DNA of 44,557 nucleotides from NCBI RefSeq assembly GCF_004795055.1, contig NZ_SSBJ01000047.1, positions 1 to 44,557 on the forward strand. Reading direction: 5' to 3'. This DNA comes from Streptomyces sp. A1136. GTDB taxonomy: Bacteria; Actinomycetota; Actinomycetes; Streptomycetales; Streptomycetaceae. This document shows, piece by piece, positions 8,459 through 16,528 of the stretch. A program made the translations under genes and the position numbers. How positions within the stretch are numbered: position 1 is the stretch's first letter; each line of letters begins with the position of its first letter. Under the pieces are notes generated by a model. The model was not told the origin of the DNA. It made no database searches and worked only from the letters and a program-made list of their open reading frames with translations.

Positions 8459-9421
8459 TCAGCCGGTGGTGATGACGAGCTTCCCGCGGACGTGGCCGCC
8501 GGTGGAGGCGGCGTACGCCTCGTCCATGGCGGCCAGCTTGAAGGTGGTCGTCTCCGCGACCTTCAAGGCGCCCGAGGTGGCCAGGTCGGCCAGTTCGGCC
8601 ATGTCCTGGTCGGTGGCCTGGTAGATGAAGTTGATCGCCCGTACGCCCCGGGTGGCCAGGGCATCGGGGTTGGCGGCGAAGACGGTGGTGGCCAGCCGGC
8701 CGCCGTCACGCACCAGCGGCGCGATCTTCTCCATGACGACATCGCGGCTGTCCACGAGGTCGAGGACGGCATCCGCGCCGTCAGGGTGTGCGGCGCGGAC
8801 GGTGTCGGCGACGTCGCTGGTGCGGTAGTCGATCACCTCGGCCGCGCCGAGCCCGCGGGCGTAGTCGTGGTCCTCACCGGCGGCGACCGCGATCACATGC
8901 ACACCGCGGGCGGCGGCCAGCTGCAGGACGTAGGAGCCCACTCCCCCGGTCGCGCCGACCACCAGGAGCGTCTCGCCCTCGGAGAGGTCCAGCCAGTGGG
9001 TCAGGGCCAGGGCGGTGCCCCCGGTCATCGGCAGTGCCGCCGCCGACGCCGCGTCCATGCCGTCCGGCCGCACAGCCAGGGCGACGGTGTCCGCGGACGC
9101 GGTCATGTACTCGGCATAGGAGCCATGGGGGTGCTCAGCCGCCGTCTCGGGCCGCCGCATCCCGAACACTTCCTGCCCCACCGCGAACGCCGCGCCCTCA
9201 CCGGCAGCGGTGACCTGCCCGGCAAGGTCGAAACCGAGGGTGTAGGGGAAGGGGAAGTCGGCGCCCGGACGCGCCAGCGCGCCCGCTGCCACCTTCCAGT
9301 CGATCGGGTTAACCGCAGCCGCTCGGACCTTGATCTGCACCTCACCCGGGCCCGGCTCGGGCACCGGTACATCCTTAAGCTGCGGAGCCTGTCCGAAAGA
9401 GTCGATCGCGAAGGCATGCAT
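8459..9421 (-). CDS. NADP-dependent oxidoreductase (quinone oxidoreductase/MDR type)
   Basis: A 320-residue medium-chain dehydrogenase/reductase of the zinc-free quinone-oxidoreductase-like group. The GroES-like part carries PGPGEVQIKVRAAAVNPIDW and YTLGFDLAGQV. The Rossmann part carries LLVVGATGGVGSYVLQLA for NADP. The start at 9421 (MHAFAIDSFGQ) has GAGAGG eight bases upstream; the frame's extension further upstream runs through the operator and is not coding. It is divergent from a MarR gene, and the long mirror-image operator lies just upstream of its start. Such enzymes reduce quinones or enones; the exact substrate is unknown. Confidence 0.92.
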   Translation of the reverse strand: MHAFAIDSFGQAPQLKDVPVPEPGPGEVQIKVRAAAVNPIDWKVAAGALARPGADFPFPYTLGFDLAGQVTAAGEGAAFAVGQEVFGMRRPETAAEHPHGSYAEYMTASADTVALAVRPDGMDAASAAALPMTGGTALALTHWLDLSEGETLLVVGATGGVGSYVLQLAAARGVHVIAVAAGEDHDYARGLGAAEVIDYRTSDVADTVRAAHPDGADAVLDLVDSRDVVMEKIAPLVRDGGRLATTVFAANPDALATRGVRAINFIYQATDQDMAELADLATSGALKVAETTTFKLAAMDEAYAASTGGHVRGKLVITTG

Positions 9422-9507
9422 GACAACACCTCTCTGCATTTGACGACGGCCCGGAGCGGACCTGCGGGAGATCGCCGATCGCCAGCGCTGGAGGCCCAGC
9501 CCCCAAT

Positions 9508-9551
9508 CCATAGCCGTCTATGCTTTCTCGTTTGAGCATAGACGGCTATGG
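9508..9551. promoter_or_regulatory. Large mirror-image operator between MarR and oxidoreductase
   Basis: A perfect 17-bp inverted repeat (arms 9508-9524 and 9535-9551, arm CCATAGCCGTCTATGCT) around a 10-base spacer. Each arm contains a nearly palindromic 14-mer, CATAG-CCGT-CTATG, so the site can be read as two facing MarR dimer sites. It lies 86 bases before the oxidoreductase start and 47 before the MarR start, well placed to control both. Confidence 0.75.
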
Positions 9552-9598
9552 AATGATGTCAAGGCAACCCGATCATCACGCGACTCAGGAAGGCGACC

Positions 9599-10105
9599 AT
9601 GGCGGCACGCACGAACAGCAACCCCGCCCCCCCGACCGGCCCAGGGGCCGGCTCAGAGGCGGAGGCAATGGTCTGCTACACCGTGCCCCACGCCGCACGT
9701 CTACTGGGCCAGGCCATCTCCCACCGCCTCACCGCCCTTGGCGTCACCACCGGCCAGCTCCCCGCCCTCCTCGCCCTCTACGCCACCGACGGTCAGACCC
9801 AAAGCGAACTCGCCCGCCGCACCGGAGTCGAACAACCCACCATGGCCGTCAACCTCCGCCGCATGGAACGCGACGGCCTCATCACCCGCACACCCGACCC
9901 CGCCGACGCCCGCCGCGCCCTGGTCCACCTCACCGACAAAGCCCGCACCATCCAAACCGACGTCCAAGCCATCCGCTCAGGCATCGACGCCGAAGCCCTC
10001 ACCGGCTTCACCCACGAAGAACACAACCAACTCACCCACCTGTTGGACCGCCTCGTCACCAACCTCCAGCACCTCACCGACGGGCCCCCTGACACCAACG
10101 CTTGA
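9599..10105 (+). CDS. MarR-family transcriptional regulator
   Basis: A 168-residue MarR regulator. Visible parts are the dimer helix (ARLLGQAISHRLTALGV), the helix-turn-helix (QTQSELARRTGVEQPTMAVN then LRRMERDGLITR), the DPADARRALVHLTDKA wing, and a C-terminal dimer helix ending LDRLVTNLQHL. It is divergent from the NADP oxidoreductase and almost certainly represses that gene and itself through the repeat at 9508-9551. Ligand unknown; the product of the neighbour suggests a quinone or electrophile signal. Confidence 0.92.
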   Translation: MAARTNSNPAPPTGPGAGSEAEAMVCYTVPHAARLLGQAISHRLTALGVTTGQLPALLALYATDGQTQSELARRTGVEQPTMAVNLRRMERDGLITRTPDPADARRALVHLTDKARTIQTDVQAIRSGIDAEALTGFTHEEHNQLTHLLDRLVTNLQHLTDGPPDTNA

Positions 10106-10171
10106 GCTCCGTCGGCCAGCGGCTATCCGCCTCGACCTCGCCGAAACCCACACCCCCACCCGCCGGTGGCG

Positions 10172-10272
10172 CTGAAGCTCGGGACGCGGGTCGACAACCA
10201 GCGCCGCCGGGCCGCCACGCTGACGCCGGAGCGGGTGGAGCAGCTGTCAAGGTCGGGATGCGGTGGGCGTAG
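10172..10272 (+). pseudogene. Helicase-associated domain remnant, frameshifted
   Basis: A short plus-strand piece reads LKLGTRVDNQRRRAATLTPE then RVEQLS, and after a one-base shift continues GMRWA-stop. This is one repeat of the helicase-associated domain ('G-x-W-x-NQRRR...L-T-x-E-R-x-x-x-L-x-x-LGM-R-W'). It has no start and no flanking repeats. It lies between the MarR gene and the terminator at 10284. Confidence 0.5.
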
Positions 10273-10283
10273 CCGTACGACGC

Positions 10284-10324
10284 GCAGCGGGGCGGGAGAG
10301 GGTGTTCCTGTCCCGCCCCGCTGC
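10284..10324. terminator. Hairpin terminator
   Basis: A perfect 14-bp stem (GCAGCGGGGCGGGA, arms 10284-10297 and 10311-10324) with a 13-base loop. It can serve the MarR gene on the plus strand and the ATPase-like remnant on the minus strand. Confidence 0.65.
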
Positions 10325-10329
10325 GGTCG

Positions 10330-10786
10330 TCATGCGCCGGCTTCCTCTGCTGGCGGGTCTGCAGGCTGCTCATCACCGGGTTCGGCATGGGACATAGGGA
10401 CGAGTCGGTCTGTGTCAGACAGCTCCAGCGCCCGGTGGATGCCCTCGATCGGAGGGGAGTCGTTGTCGGTGACGATGATCTGCAGGCGGTCGACGTGTTC
10501 GGTGGCAGTGCGGATGCCGTCGATGATCAGGAGGTTGGGCCAAGGGGATGTCGTGGTCGTTGAGTGCCATGTGTTGGTGTGCAAGGACGTGGGCGACGTT
10601 GACGAGTACCTCGACGCCTTGGGATTGCAGGTCAGCGAAGGGGCGGCCGTCCACGACAGGCATGTATGTCTTCTTGTTGATGTAGGAGCCCGGCTCGTTG
10701 TCGAAGCGGGGTGCGTCGAAGCTGCGGAGGGCGGCTCCGCAGACTGCCGCCGACGACCAGCGTGAGTATCCCGGGAGCGGGTCACA
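10330..10786 (-). pseudogene. C-terminal remnant of an ATPase-like protein, frameshifted
   Basis: Two minus-strand frames joined at about 10545 (one extra T) give a continuous protein-like sequence: GYSRWSS, FDAPRFDNEPGSYINKKTYM, VEVLVNVAHVLAHQHMAL, then NLLIIDGI and DRLQIIVTDNDSP. The hydrophobic LLIIDG followed later by LQIIVTDND resembles the Walker-B and C-terminal strand region of large coiled-coil (SMC-like) ATPases found in actinomycete accessory DNA. I infer that the rest was deleted. There is no start codon, and a shortened core between LLIIDG and DRLQIIV is likely. Confidence 0.35.
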
Positions 10787-10896
10787 CCAGCCCTTTGACC
10801 TGCGGTTTCAAGTTGGCGAGGGCTCATGGCGATCAGTGCACCGGCGGCAGCAGAGTCAGGTCAGCCGAACGAAGCCCTGGCTCGCTGCGCGACCGT

Positions 10897-11147
10897 GGCG
10901 ATGACGGCCTTACCGCTGCGCTTCAGCGCCGGATGCAGTCCGCACGGTTTGCCGGCGACGCCTTCGCGTGAATTCGCTACTCGCCGCAGGGCGGTGTCTC
11001 GCGGCACCTGATCCTCCGCCGTCACCCCACACATCAACGCGGGAGTGCTCGGCCGCATCGCCGAGGGAGACAGCTCTGTCTGCGTGTGATGACAAGGGAG
11101 ACCACTTCACGTCGGAGCACCACAAGGACCAGCACGGCGAGTACTGA
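10897..11147 (+). pseudogene. Chaplin pseudogene
   Basis: The last part, read after a one-base shift, is SVCV then DKGDHFTSEHHKDQHGEY and a stop at 11145. This closely matches the end of the intact chaplin at 14366-14653 (NVCINKSGGDKDHYKDQQHG, EY). Upstream the leader and the chaplin core can be followed only loosely at the DNA level, with an in-frame stop and several shifts. Bases after the stop (AACCAGCCGCA...) also match those after the intact gene. It is a decayed paralogue. Confidence 0.55.
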
Positions 11148-11236
11148 GCACGACCGGCTCGCGACCTGCCGACAGCCACAGTGCCGAAGCCGACCGAGCA
11201 CGCGATCCTCTGAACCAGCCGCACAGCACACCCTGA

Positions 11237-11275
11237 GCGGTCCGGCCTCCCCACCTCCAAGGGAGGCCGGACCGC
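11237..11275. terminator. Terminator after the chaplin pseudogene
   Basis: A perfect 15-bp stem (GCGGTCCGGCCTCCC, arms 11237-11251 and 11261-11275) with a 9-base loop. It is homologous in position, and partly in sequence (CGGCCTCCC), to the region after the intact chaplin. Confidence 0.7.
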
Positions 11276-11485
11276 CGCCCGACACGGCGCACAGTCGACA
11301 CCCCAGAGATGGGACGCTCCCCGCAACGTGCCACGGTGGCCCCGATGGCGTCGCCACGGTCGGCGGGCGGGTACGCGTACCGCTTCGGAGTGGGGCGAGG
11401 GAAACCGGGCAAGCTGCACAACCGCGCCGGCCTCCTTGAGATCTACCTGTGGGCCGCGTTCCCCTACGACAACCCGCCTTCAAGG
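11276..11485. other. Stretch with no supportable gene
   Basis: A plus-strand frame here encodes GKLHNRAGLLEIYLWAAFPY, which looks protein-like, but I recognise no family, and its start and end are unclear. I make no gene call. Confidence 0.3.
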
Positions 11486-11917
11486 TCAGTAACCGGGAGC
11501 ATCCCACAGGCTTTCCAGCGCGAGCGCGCTCTGGGCGGCCGCACGGGCCCGGACCGTGATCTGCCGGCACAGCGCGTCCAACGCGGCCCCGTCGTCCGCG
11601 ACGTGGTCCTCGACCACCGCCCAACCCGGCAGCCCGTCCACGCATGGCAGGCGCACCAGGCGGTGGTCACTACGGCCGGTGATCAGCACGGCCAGCAATG
11701 CCAGGTACTCACGCTGCAAGTCGGAACCGAACCCGTCAGCCTCGCCGTCGGGGCCGGCCAAGACAGCAGGATGCCCGTCGGCCAACAGCACGCACGTCGC
11801 GTCAGCAGCCCGGATGACCGCCTCGAACCCCCTCGCACCGATCCGTGCCCGCAGGCCCTCCAGATAGGTGCCGAGCAAGTCCGCTCCCCCGCCCCCACGA
11901 TCCTCACGTGCGTTCAT
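11486..11917 (-). CDS. Hypothetical protein (143 aa)
   Basis: A 143-residue acidic soluble protein. The start at 11917 (MNARED) is supported by GGAGG five bases upstream; six further codons upstream are unlikely. The body has alternating helices and strands (LGTYLEGLRARIGARGFEAV, CVLLADGHPAVLAG, YLALLAVLITG, WAVVEDHVADDGAALDALCR) and a conserved-looking C-terminal helix (SALALESLWDAPGY). There are no membrane or catalytic motifs. It reads like a small Streptomyces regulatory or partner protein, but I do not recognise it. It is followed in the same orientation, 195 bases downstream of the next small gene's stop, so an operon is possible but not shown. Confidence 0.65.
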   Translation of the reverse strand: MNAREDRGGGGADLLGTYLEGLRARIGARGFEAVIRAADATCVLLADGHPAVLAGPDGEADGFGSDLQREYLALLAVLITGRSDHRLVRLPCVDGLPGWAVVEDHVADDGAALDALCRQITVRARAAAQSALALESLWDAPGY

Positions 11918-12112
11918 CGCATCCTCCGCGCCCACTGCCCCATCACGCTACGCCCAACACCACGCCCGGACAGGGGCATCGGCGATCCCGCGCACCCGGC
12001 TTCCCATGCGTCGACCCGCGCAAGCGAACGCCGGCATCCGCATCCCCAAAGACGCCTCCGGGGAGATAGCGGGCGGCACTCTGGCGCCCGGCGGCCGATC
12101 GACGTCGGGCGG

Positions 12113-12373
12113 TCACGAACCACGCACAGCGCCCGCTCCGCCAAGCCGGTGGCGAAGCCGGATCAGGTGGGAAAGCTCCGCCACGACTTTGAACCGGTCA
12201 AGAAGGAGACCGATACGATGATCATCTCCTTCGCGCACGGCGGCAGCGATGGCATCAACAAGCTGGTCAGGGTCCACGAACATGCGAGAAGTCTTGACTG
12301 GCGAACAGCACTTCACACACGCCACCGGAAGCCAGTGACCACATCCACCGGCACCAGAGGCGGCGGCGCACAC
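12113..12373 (-). CDS. Small hypothetical protein (about 86 aa)
   Basis: A small protein with a C-terminal module MFVDPDQLVDAIAAAVREGD then DHRIGLLLDRFKVVAELSHL and IRLRHRL. The same pattern appears at 183-428. An upstream Cys-rich part (CGHWLPVACVKCC) suggests a small metal-binding knuckle. The GTG at 12373 is chosen because GGGTGA precedes it; the ATG at 12283 would give a 56-residue protein but has no visible ribosome site. It lies upstream of, and codirectional with, the 143-residue gene. Function unknown. Confidence 0.55.
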   Translation of the reverse strand: MCAAASGAGGCGHWLPVACVKCCSPVKTSRMFVDPDQLVDAIAAAVREGDDHRIGLLLDRFKVVAELSHLIRLRHRLGGAGAVRGS

Positions 12374-12567
12374 GACGGCTTCACCCGCGTCGGCACTCGA
12401 CGGCGGCCCCGCCCGCTCCGGGCGCGCTACCGCACCGGACCGTTGCGGAGCACGGGTGTCGATGCCCTCACCACACGCACGTGCCGCCGGGCCACCACCG
12501 GATGGTGGGCGCCCCCGCCGAGTTGGCCGCAGGGGCTTCGCCGCGCGTCGGCGCTCGCCGCGCCAGC

Positions 12568-12729
12568 CGCCCTTGGCTGATCGAGCGCGGTATCGACGGC
12601 GCCCGGCTCCCGACCCGCGTCCACCCCCACGCCTGCTGGCTTGCACGCAAACGTGTGGAGTTCCTGCGGCAGGCCGGCCCAGCGTCCGCCGCAACGCCGA
12701 ATCCCCGACTCCGACAGTTGCGGCCCTGA
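12568..12729 (+). pseudogene. DUF6233 remnant
   Basis: A plus-strand piece reads RPWLIERGIDGARLPTRVHP then HACWLARKRVEFLRQ, matching the central 'W-L-I-E-x-GI...R-VH-x-x-x-CW-x-x-x-KR' region of DUF6233 proteins (compare 3655-3947). The C-terminal Cys pair of the family is missing and the sequence degenerates before the stop. No start can be assigned. Confidence 0.45.
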
Positions 12730-14031
12730 ACAGCCGGCCACCGTCGAGAGGACGACGTGGTGGCCGACCTCCAGGGCGGGAGGACCGGGATCATGGCGGC
12801 TGAGCACTGGATCGTGCGACAAGCCGAACAGCACGTGCACCAGGCGTGGCAACGCCGACGGCTGTCCGGTCGCAGGGGGTGGGTGGGCGGCCCGGTGTTA
12901 CTGCCGCCAGAGCGCTCTGGTCACCGGGCCTTGCCCGCGCACGCCCTATCGGCGCGGACTGCGCCCGACCCTAGCCGCGCCCAGCCGGCGTCCCGCAGCA
13001 AAAGCACAGCGTTCGGCGTCCTGTGTGACCAGCACGGAGGCGCGTTGACGCCCGACGCTGACACCGGAAGCCATGGGGGCACAGCGGGGTGGTGCGAACC
13101 CCTCATCGGTCGCCCCTCGCAGAGCGCCACTCCGGCCGTCGCCTATCCAGGACGCCTACGCAGCACTCAGAGCATTCCGACACCTCCAGGGACGGACGGC
13201 CCAGACGTGGTGGCGGCCGAGAAGAAGCTGGGGGCCGGGTCCGTGATGGCATCGGCGCTTGGGGAGCGGATCGGTGTTCGTGAGGCGTCTCCGGACAGAC
13301 CATGTCGAGGGCCGGAGCGGGACGGCCCGGGTAGGCGAACCGCTCCGGCGTAGCTCTAACGGTTCACACACCACAAAGACACCATCGGCCCTCCACGCCC
13401 GCCCGGACAGACCGTGGATTTGCCGCGCCCGGGACCCAGAGACGCAGCGCGCAGCGGGGAGCTGTGCCGCTATCGGCCGTGCACCTACGGACTCACCACA
13501 CCAGCGGACGCCCGGCGCGGGCCCCCTTCCACCGAATTACGGGTGCCGGCATCGGTGGAGGGCAGCCGGTGGTCACCCCTATTTGGGTGACTCACCCGCC
13601 TCGGAGACGAGGGGTGCTCCCCGGGCCGCAGCCGTTGACACCCACAACGCCCCTTGCGCCCAACGCCCCTTGCCGGACAGCACGAGGCGTTGCCCTGTGC
13701 TGCTTCCCTGGCCCTCGAAAACCAGTAACCGAGCCAAAAGATGGGAGCCCGGTCCGGCGGGGGCGCGGCGAGGAGACAGGGCCTTGAGGGGCTTGGCGCG
13801 CTCGACCCGGGCAGGAGGCGCCTCGATTCCGGGGTACCGGAAGAGGCCATGTGGTGTGGCCTGTGCGCCACGTGGCCATGATGTGGCGTGTGTTTCTGTC
13901 CGGAGAGGTTGTGGACGGGTGATGCAGGTCGCGGCTGAGGAATCTCGAATGGGTGAGGGCCTTCCGGGTTCGTGTGGAGTGCGACATCTACACCGGCCGG
14001 AAAGGCCCTCGCGGCACACCATAACCCCGCC
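12730..14031. other. Gene-poor decayed zone
   Basis: About 1.3 kb with many overlapping GC-driven open frames on both strands but none with a family signature, a consistent ribosome site or normal amino-acid composition. Frames here are Arg/Pro/Ala-rich and mutually overlapping, as expected for noncoding high-GC DNA. I see nothing supportable. Confidence 0.5.
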
Positions 14032-14247
14032 ATGACCGAGACCGGACGGCTGTGCCTTGCCGCGCTGCGAGGTCGAGGACGGGCGGCCGCTGCGCCGGAC
14101 CGTCGAACGCTTCCAGGCCTCACCCACCACCGGCGAACGTGGGCCGCCCGTCACCGCGCCCTCGGTGAGGCAGGCATGAGCGACCGGGTCCTTGCGCCCG
14201 CACCACAGACCCCGCCGAACCGCGCCCCGCCCTGCTGGCACGACTGA
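14032..14247 (+). pseudogene. IS481-family transposase, N-terminal remnant
   Basis: Starting at ATG 14032, combined frames give MTETGRLCLA, EVEDGRPLRRTVERFQASPT then RHRALGEAGMSDR, closely following the leucine-zipper/helix-turn-helix start of IS481 transposases ('ETGRLRLARCVVEDGWPLRRAAERF' pattern). At least two frameshifts separate the pieces, and the catalytic DDE core is absent. It is probably unrelated to the C-terminal IS481 remnant at 23.1-23.7 kb, which lies on the other strand. Confidence 0.55.
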
Positions 14248-14365
14248 AGAGGTGGCCCGGGTCACCGATCCGGCGCAACTGCCGTAACCAGCTCCCTGCC
14301 GTGCTGTTTGAAGGGGCGCACGTGCCGTACTCCTGCGGCAGGTCCACATTCACTAGGAGATTTTG

Positions 14366-14653
14366 ATGTCGCGTATCACAAAGGCCGTAGCCGTTACCGC
14401 CTCAGCCGCCGCCATCCTCGCCGGCGGCGCCGGCCTGGCGGCCGCGGACGCCACTGCCGAAGGCGCCGCCATCGGCTCCCCCGGCGTCCTGTCCGGCAAC
14501 GTCGTCCAGGTCCCCATCCACATCCCCGTCAACATCTGCGGCAACACCGTCAACGTCGTCGGCCTCCTCAACCCCGCCTTCGGCAACGTCTGCATCAACA
14601 AGAGCGGCGGCGACAAGGACCACTACAAGGACCAGCAGCACGGCGAATACTGA
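14366..14653 (+). CDS. Chaplin-family hydrophobic surface protein with hydrophilic tail
   Basis: A 95-residue small chaplin. AGGAG lies six bases before the ATG. A signal peptide of about 28 residues ends near GLAAAD. The chaplin core has the expected amyloid-forming pattern GNVVQVPIHIPVNICGNTV then NVVGLLNPAFGNVC with two cysteines. Chaplins are secreted, assemble into fibrils on aerial hyphae and spores, and lower surface tension. Unusually, after the second Cys there is a charged His/Lys/Asp/Gln tail (NKSGGDKDHYKDQQHGEY), whereas short chaplins normally end at the core. No sorting signal is seen. A decayed paralogue with the same tail lies at 10897-11147. Confidence 0.92.
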   Translation: MSRITKAVAVTASAAAILAGGAGLAAADATAEGAAIGSPGVLSGNVVQVPIHIPVNICGNTVNVVGLLNPAFGNVCINKSGGDKDHYKDQQHGEY

Positions 14654-14718
14654 CAAACACCAGGCCCTGGACCCGGCGCACTTCACGCCGCCACCCCAGA
14701 CCGCCATGTGAACCAGCC

Positions 14719-14799
14719 GCAGCGCACAGCCCGGTACTGATCGGCCTCCCCTCACGTCGTCCAAGGGCGGCCCGGCTCCCGTACCGGGCTGTGCGCTGC
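14719..14799. terminator. Long hairpin after the chaplin gene
   Basis: A perfect 19-bp inverted repeat (arm GCAGCGCACAGCCCGGTAC, 14719-14737 and 14781-14799) enclosing 43 bases that can fold further. It starts 65 bases after the chaplin stop and probably terminates or stabilises its transcript. Confidence 0.65.
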
Positions 14800-15343
14800 A
14801 GTTTCCGCGATGGGCGAGACGGCTCCGCCCTCGGGGAGGGGGAGCCGTTTGCCGTATGCGGTTGGAGGCGTGGGTCAGGGCTGACCTGGGCGTCAAGCGT
14901 TCGGAACGGGCCGGAGCCCCTATTCGATCTTGACTATTGCCCGCGTGCCGTGGTGAAACTGAACGCAAGCCACCACCATTGGGGCGGCCGCGCCCCTGAC
15001 CCCCTCGTCAGGTCTTCCTGGGCGCGACGCGGGCACCACACGGACAGTCAGAGGGCCCGTCGGTCCTAGGCCGCCCCTGATCTCATTGCTCTCGGCGCCG
15101 GGCCCGCAGCGCCGTAGCTCGCTGCGCTCGCCTTCCTCCATGGGCGAGCGTCCGCTGATGAACCGCCCGGCGGCCCGGGGGGGCCGGCGCCACCGTCAGA
15201 TGGCGCCAGCCCTCCGGTACCCACCCTCGGACGAAGACGCACTGCGCCCGCGCGGCGTTCGTCTGCACCTCCGGGCGTGCCCGTATGGGGGCATCCTCGG
15301 TAAGCCGGAGTGTCTCCGGCAGAGGAAAGATCGTTGGAACGGC
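14800..15343. other. Intergenic region before the Gly-rich secreted protein
   Basis: About 540 bases without a supportable gene. Frames here are Arg/Gly-rich and lack starts or family features. The right end includes the ribosome site (AGAGGAAAGA, GGAAC) of the next gene, and its promoter presumably lies here. Confidence 0.4.
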
Positions 15344-15637
15344 ATGAACAACACTGCCAAGCACGCCCTCGCCACCGCCCTCACGACCGCCTGCATCCTC
15401 GGTCTCACCGTCACCACCGCAGCGGCGGCACCCACCAACCCTGACGCCCGCATCGCGGCCCCCTCCGACGGCGTCGTCGAACGTGTCGTCGACGGCCTCC
15501 TCGGCACCCACAACAACAACGGCGTCCTCAGCAACGGCCCCAGCCGCGGCAGCAACGGCATCCTCGGCGGACTCCTCGGCGGCGGCAACAGAGGCGGTCT
15601 CCTCGGCGGCAGCAGCGGCTCGCTGGGAATCCTGTAG
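15344..15637 (+). CDS. Small secreted glycine-rich protein
   Basis: A 97-residue exported protein. A signal peptide (LATALTTACILGLTVTTAAA) is followed by PTNPDARIAAPSDGVVERVV and then a low-complexity C-terminus of G/N/S/L repeats (GVLSNGPSRGSNGILGGLLG, then GGLLGGSSGSLGIL). The period GxLGGLLGG suggests a self-associating surface protein. It follows the chaplin gene by 690 bases in the same orientation. It is not a chaplin (no core, no Cys in the mature part). A cell-surface structural role is inference. Confidence 0.75.
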   Translation: MNNTAKHALATALTTACILGLTVTTAAAAPTNPDARIAAPSDGVVERVVDGLLGTHNNNGVLSNGPSRGSNGILGGLLGGGNRGGLLGGSSGSLGIL

Positions 15638-15661
15638 CGGCGGGCTGTCGCCGACAATTGC

Positions 15662-15760
15662 GCCCGGCCTTGCCGACCGCCCACCCAGCGGCTGCAGCCT
15701 GCCCTCCCCGACCAGCAGCGCGAACGCCGGGCCACCCTCGGCATCGACTGGGCACGGTAG
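15662..15760 (+). pseudogene. Possible helicase-associated domain scrap
   Basis: A short frame reads QRLQPALPDQQRERRATLGI then DWAR-stop, which resembles the end of a helicase-associated repeat ('L-x-x-x-Q-x-x-x-L-x-x-LGI-x-W'). It is very short and has no start, so the call is weak. Confidence 0.3.
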
Positions 15761-15783
15761 GGCGGCAGGGAGCCTGTCCGGGT

Positions 15784-15805
15784 TCGGCCGGATCCTTCCG
15801 GCCGA
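15784..15805. terminator. Short hairpin between convergent genes
   Basis: A 9-bp perfect stem (TCGGCCGGA, arms 15784-15792 and 15797-15805) with a 4-base loop, between the Gly-rich protein gene (+) and the DUF6817 gene (-). It may terminate both. Confidence 0.4.
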
Positions 15806-15844
15806 GCTGGCCCCACGGCGCCAGTACTCGCTGCGCTCGGGTTC

Positions 15845-16528
15845 TCACGGCTGAGCGTAGGAGCGGGTGTCCTGCTGCCCGACCTGCCGCGTCTGCGGAC
15901 GCTGGTCACCCACCTGCGCGGGGGTCAGCACCAGGTGGTCCAGGCCGCTGATCACGATCCCCGGCTCGGAGGCGTACCGGCCCAGCTGCTCGGCGCAGGC
16001 GTTCCATGCGGGCGCGGACAGCAGATCGCGTGAGCGGGTGAACAGGCCGTACAGTGCCGGGCCGTGGCGTTCGGCCAGCCCCACGTTGTGGGCCAGCACG
16101 TCGAGCTCGTTGGCGGCCGTGATCTCCGCGATGGCGCGTACGTCCGCCTCGGCCGGAGTGTGTTCCCGGCCCGTGAAGCGGTCATGGAAGACCACTGGAA
16201 ACCCGTTGCCCAGGCGCGGGTAGACGGCCGCCCGGTCGCAGCTCGCGTACAGGTACACCAGGGCCTCCGCGCGGTCGCCGATCAGTTCGGCGAGCACCCC
16301 GCGCTCGGTGGTGCCCAGGAGCGACTCGTCGAATCCGTCCGTTCCGTAGGCGGCGTGACACAGCCCCGCGAGCTGGACGTCGAGGTCGGCGCCCCAGGCG
16401 GAGAGCAGGCGGGCGACGCGGTGCAGGTGGTCCAGGAGCGTTCCGCCCGGATGGGCCGTCCGGGCGGCGCCGCGGGCGGACAGGAACTCCTCGGCCCGGG
16501 ACCATCGCGCCGGAGCGGGCCGCTCCAT
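15845..16528 (-). CDS. DUF6817 (HD-like) protein with truncated VOC-like tail
   Basis: A 227-residue protein. Residues about 10-190 match the DUF6817 pattern: LSARGAARTAHPGGTLLDHL, LAGLCHAAYGTDGF and ELDVLAHNVGLAERHG. The paired His residues (TLLDHLHRV, GLCHA) suggest a diverged HD-type metal site. The end (IVISGLDHLVLTPAQV) looks like the first strand of a VOC/glyoxalase domain, then breaks into unrelated residues and stops, so a second domain may have been lost. Its ATG overlaps the panE stop (TGATG), so the two genes are translationally coupled. Biochemical role unknown. Confidence 0.8.
   Translation of the reverse strand: MERPAPARWSRAEEFLSARGAARTAHPGGTLLDHLHRVARLLSAWGADLDVQLAGLCHAAYGTDGFDESLLGTTERGVLAELIGDRAEALVYLYASCDRAAVYPRLGNGFPVVFHDRFTGREHTPAEADVRAIAEITAANELDVLAHNVGLAERHGPALYGLFTRSRDLLSAPAWNACAEQLGRYASEPGIVISGLDHLVLTPAQVGDQRPQTRQVGQQDTRSYAQP

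Noticed and set aside
11309..12580. 423-residue plus-strand frame
   Set aside because: It runs antisense to two small genes that have ribosome sites and normal composition; its own composition is not protein-like, except for a short piece near 11400.
13259..14349. Long frames on both strands around 13.3-14.3 kb
   Set aside because: Mutually overlapping, Arg/Pro-rich and without starts or motifs; only the IS481 N-terminal remnant at 14032 is supportable.
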